A stretch of 64,000 nucleotides of DNA from Mactromeris polynyma (lineage: Eukaryota > Mollusca > Bivalvia > Venerida > Mactridae), in NCBI GenBank assembly GCA_032209605.1, contig JASFXZ010000016.1:13950001-14014000 (forward strand), given 5' to 3'. This document shows positions 60,204 through 64,000 of the stretch, in pieces. The position numbers and the translations under genes were made by a program. The notes below the pieces were generated by a model. The model had not been told where the DNA came from and did not search any database. It saw only the letters and a program-made list of their open reading frames with translations. Each line of letters begins with the position of its first letter. Position 1 is the stretch's first letter.

Positions 60204-62300
60204 GTGTCCGATGTCTGCGTCCGACTAAGCTGCAAAAATAAGTTTCAGTAAATGGCGGTAAATTTCGTTGTGGAATATTCCGCATGCAAACATATACGCC
60301 GCATAGTTCAGATATTTCTTACATAAGTGTGCGGTCATAATATGTGTTTGTATTGACAATGAATATAATTATATTTTGATTTGACTTTCAATTCTGTATC
60401 AATCATGGACGTCACGGTATACCTGAACCATACCACATACCACAATATATTACAGAACTTTAGTAACGTATCGCAATACGCACCACAATATACTGGTTCA
60501 TTAACCTAAACTATGACTATAGAGCTTTTTCTTACTTCAACATTCTTATTTAACACTAACTTCTTCAAACGTCCGGCAAAAGCAACATGCATAAGTTATT
60601 AAAACAAGGCAGTTGTCATTCTCATTTCAGTTTTGACTAATTGAGGTTTTCATGACTAGATAATTTAATATTTGTATTCAGTCTATTTTCTATAACTTCC
60701 TAACAGGCAGCAGAAAAATGTGTCCTAAAAACCGGTACGTTCGTGGTACGATAGGGTTTGGCTGCATACTGCAATATACCGATAAATATACATACCGGTA
60801 CATCGTGCCACCCTTAGAATCTGAGGTAGTCGACTATAGTTCAACCGTACTAAATCGGAGGTTGAACCATAGTTAATGTTCGGAACACCTCTATATAGTA
60901 TTCAAGCCTCCAAGTTTGAAGAGTGACCAGTGTAACTAGACCATAGTCACCATAGTCACTATAGTTGCTGATCGAACTACCTCTCTATAATATAAATATT
61001 AAAGACTCAATAGATCCACGGACATATAAACTGGTCCCTGATATAGCCTTGCCTATCTTCGACATGTTTATAAAATATATTCATTCACGATAATCCTTTT
61101 TTATTTCCCAAATCTTATTAACAATGATTCAAATGGATTGCTGAATTCTTCTAGTTCCTAAAACCACGGACAGGTTTGTATGTCCGCGGTTTTATTGAGT
61201 AAGACGCAAAGTACCTCTGTACATGTGTATGTTATGCGATGTCTATTTTTAATAGACGGAGAGTAATTTTGGACCCGGGTATCAGGTTGTCCAAACCTCT
61301 GTATTTAGGTCTTTGAGTGTATGTAAGAAGTTATTTTGGGCGTTCAGTTTTGTTCAGTTTGTGACTTGGAACCGATTTAAGGACCGCATAAAATGTTTCA
61401 GTTGTCTCACCTGTTACAGAAATTGACGAGAGGTTGCGATTGCGCTCTCCATAAGGTAGAGTAACTTCCCTTAACATGTCTAGCCGTCAATAACATTTTA
61501 ACTATATGAGGCCCGACACAGGATTTCAATGGATGCTACTACTTAATTTTAGAAAAACCTGAAACGATTAAATTCCTGTAATAATGCTGCTTCCATGGGT
61601 AATATTTCACTGTAAGGATATGAAAACAAAATGAAGATTTTTATTAATATATAAATAATTAACGACACGCAAAAATACTATGTTCAGAATTTTTTTTTTC
61701 TAGCGATTTGATAATGTCACGGAATGGAAACACAAGAGTCACAAACACAAAACCGTTTATATGATCAAATTGCGTCTAAATTTTATTTAAAACGACATGT
61801 AAATGTATAAAGCTTTTATAATAAAAGTTAATTCATCAAAGACTAAAAATCTTTTAATTTGGTGATTATCGCAGAAAGAAACCACCGTGTTTTTCGAACC
61901 TAAACAAATCGAAAATCATTTTTCGTAAAATTTCTCATTTTCAAAGTCACATTCTGATTTTCAATACTGTTATATTTTTGGAAAGATGAGAGCATAACCT
62001 TTTATTCGATACCAACTTTATGCACATAATGTAAATACTGAGAATTTAAATACCTATGCTCATTTTCAGAGTCAAATTAGAACAACAAAACATTCTCTGA
62101 TTTTCAATATATAATTATATATATGTCATTGGAAAGCTGGGATACTAACAATATTATTGTATGTTAAATATTAAAAAGGTTAATGAATACCGCCGTATTT
62201 TTCATATTATATTGGTTGAACGGCGCCGCCGCCTTTTACACCCCCCTTGCGTCTGTTGACGAAATTGTTCACAAAATATACCATACAATAGGAAAAAAAT
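60204..62300. other. Intergenic stretch with two inverted-repeat structures
   Basis: Bases 60822-60987 have GAGGTAGTCGACTATAGTTC facing an inverted ACTATAGTTG...GAACTACCTC. Bases 61161-61193 form a 12-bp hairpin (AAACCACGGACA, 8-base loop, TGTCCGCGGTTT, one mismatch). No gene is seen. Confidence 0.5.
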
Positions 62301-63490
62301 ATGTAGGCAGCACATGTCACTTCAGAGGGTATGTGACCACCTAAGGTACACATGAGTCACAGAGACACTGATCAGTCCAACCAAACCGAATAGAACTATC
62401 ATGCCACCGTGAGGAGACAGGTACGGAGGATCGAACTTACGCCCATCTTTGAATGAAAACACTTGATAGTATAGGGCGATTAGCAGAGGCAATGCGACCC
62501 TCATTAGTAACTTTTTTGCCATTTTTTTGTCACTTTTTGGTTTTGCTCAAGCCTGATAAAATGTCAATGACTGTGTTTTATTCTTTGTGTATAAACATCG
62601 TCATGATAGAATATAATGCTACAATAATAATTAAAGATCTCTGTATATTTTCGTTTTTATACTCAGACTCAGACATACATGTAAGGTTTGGGGAATTTTA
62701 TGGGGGGGGGGGCGTCGGGATCCGCTAATGAGTCCGATGATAGTAAGATGATTTGCCTCTCCTGCATAGATCTCTTATAAACGAGACATTGTGACCCAAT
62801 AAGACCAAAAACGCACGAGTACCTGAGACCCTCACGGGTCCAACGACAGAAATAAATTAGATCCTCTATAGGGGCCTCCCTACGATGGTCTGGTGGTTCT
62901 TCTTGCACTCGTTGGACTCCTGGTTGACTTGGGTTGTCGTGTATACACGGTCATACGCAGTGAGATACGCAGAGGACAAATTGCTCGATGTATCATCAAA
63001 TCCTTTCATTGAGCGAGAAATGCAAGTTTTGGTCCTCAATAGACCCCCTGCGATGGTGTGGTGGTAAATTTGCTTCTGTTGGACTGGATGGGTCTCATAT
63101 ATGATCTCATTGGGTCTTATTGTCTCCTGCCTTAGTAAGGGAGCGATGCAGAGGGCAAATCGCCATATTGGATATTTACGTTCAAACATAAGTGTAAGTT
63201 CGATCCTATGTAGGGGCTTTCCTACGAGTCTGGTGGTATTTTTATGTAATCGATGGACTCGTGGTAGTCTCAAGTTGCTGGGTATACCGGGTCTTATTGG
63301 GTCACATTACCTCCTAAGGGAGGTATGGATAGAGCAAATCGTCCTATTATCGTATATTTTCTTTCAATGACAGGTACAGATTTAATTGTTCCTCAATAAA
63401 GATCTCCCCAGGATGGTGTGTTGGCTAGGTCAACTTGTAACAGTTGGACTCATGAAGGTCTCAGGTACTCGAGTGTATCTGTATTTTGGG
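62300..63490. repeat. Cluster of about six diverged repeat units, two inverted
   Basis: Units share GATCCT..TAGGGGC..CCTACGATGG, TCTGGTGGT, TTGGACTCGTGG..GTCTCA and GGGTCTTATTGGGTCACA. Forward units have the GGTGTGGTGG-type anchor near 62885, 63052, 63224 and 63413 (spacing about 168 to 189). Two units, at 62310-62460 and 62725-62860, are on the opposite strand, so an inversion point lies near 62862. All small frames here (including a 66-residue membrane-like one at 62322-62522 minus) fall inside these units. Confidence 0.65.
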
Positions 63491-63707
63491 TGAACATAGC
63501 TTTTTGTTGTGTTACATGACGTTAATTTACCGAGAGTATCTTCCTGCTTGATTGAACCTCTTTACGGGCCTCAATTCGTTACTGCTCAATGGCGTAAGGG
63601 AGGTAATTATTGTTGACCACCCCTATTGACGGCTAGCTGGCTGACTGTTAACAATGACTATGCCTATTTTCTGAAATCAAAAGTAGGTTCAAAGTCAAAC
63701 ATAGAAA

Positions 63708-64000
63708 ATGGCGTTTGGAGGGCGTTCTGAGATGAAAATGTCGACTGAAACATTTGGTTTCGTCTGTACTACATGCTCAGAATACAACAAGACAGTAGAA
63801 GCTGTGAAGTATTGTGTAGAATGTAGTTATTGTTGTCAATCTTGTACCGACGCGCATAAACTCCCAGCATTGAGAAGTCACAATTTGATGGATGTCAATC
63901 AAGGAAATCAAGCGAGCGGTCAGCAGTCAAGTTTGTTGGAAATTCCAACTGAACGATGTATCGACATAAAGGGAAAGTGGTTGACATGTATTGTGAAGGA
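63708..64000 (+). CDS. B-box (TRIM-like) protein, N-terminal part, runs off window
   Basis: ATG at 63708 is preceded by an in-frame TAG (63702-63704) and sits in a favourable context (GAAAATGG). The first 97 residues start MAFGGRSEMKMSTETFGFVC. They contain a B-box zinc finger with C20, C23, C36, C39, C42/C43, C46, H50 and H58 (CTTC, YCVEC, CCQSC, DAH, RSH). A second cysteine-containing segment begins ERCIDIKGKWLTC (C84, C94), as expected for the second B-box that usually follows. There is no RING finger ahead of it, so it is the RING-less TRIM-like type common in molluscs, often followed by a coiled coil and NHL or other repeats. Such proteins act as scaffolds in ubiquitin, immune or developmental pathways; the specific role here is unknown. 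No splice site is seen before the window ends. Confidence 0.85.
   Translation, partial: MAFGGRSEMKMSTETFGFVCTTCSEYNKTVEAVKYCVECSYCCQSCTDAHKLPALRSHNLMDVNQGNQASGQQSSLLEIPTERCIDIKGKWLTCIVK

Noticed and set aside
62322..62522. 66-residue minus-strand frame with two hydrophobic segments and a Lys-rich start
   Set aside because: Looked like a small membrane protein, but the underlying DNA matches neighbouring units of a repeat cluster (GTAAGTTCGATCCT and GGTGGTCACAT-type words), so it is probably chance.

Overview
This is a low-GC, intron-rich, repeat-dense piece of an animal nuclear genome. The innexin genes, a B-box (TRIM-like) gene and the mix of small DNA transposons, tRNA-derived SINE relics and the recurring motif CAAGGGAGGTAA suggest a lophotrochozoan, most likely a mollusc and perhaps a bivalve. 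That placement is inference; no species is claimed.

The genes that can be supported are few. A cluster of innexin (gap-junction / hemichannel) genes lies on the minus strand. Gene A is represented by one coding exon at the left edge (4-286), and the rest of it lies beyond the window. Gene B (9683-18414) has four common downstream exons (13994-13465, 12156-12045, 10652-10525, 9890-9683). These are preceded by three tandem copies of the first large coding exon: a at 18414-18132, b at 17279-16997 and c at 16657-16375. All three are 283 nt, open, flanked by AG/GT splice sites, and have the same phases (phase 2 in, phase 0 out), so only one can be used per transcript. Gene C (44786-46031) encodes a whole innexin in one exon. 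It lacks the four introns of gene B but keeps the same phase-2 acceptor at its 5' end. At the right edge a plus-strand B-box gene starts at 63708 and runs off the window.

The rest is intergenic or intronic and is full of repeats. They include about fifteen copies of a palindromic, pogo/Tigger-like MITE family (ends TACAGTAAAACCTC...), a sister family (TACAGTCGGACCTCG...), four foldback MITEs each with two perfect TGACGTCA (CRE) sites, and a 22-copy, 31-bp satellite at 22921-23603. There is also a 4.3-kb non-autonomous element with perfect 19-bp inverted ends and subterminal repeats (55928-60203), a broken PIF/Harbinger-like transposase (about 55187-55813), several minisatellites and hairpins, and a diverged repeat cluster containing an inversion (62300-63490).

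Functionally, the window is about making membrane channels. Exons a, b and c supply alternative N-termini, first membrane helices and first extracellular loops to a constant channel body. This would let one locus make at least three channels that differ in the part of innexins known to line the pore and dock to the neighbouring cell. All splice calls were read by eye from consensus sites, phases and protein similarity; no transcript evidence was available.
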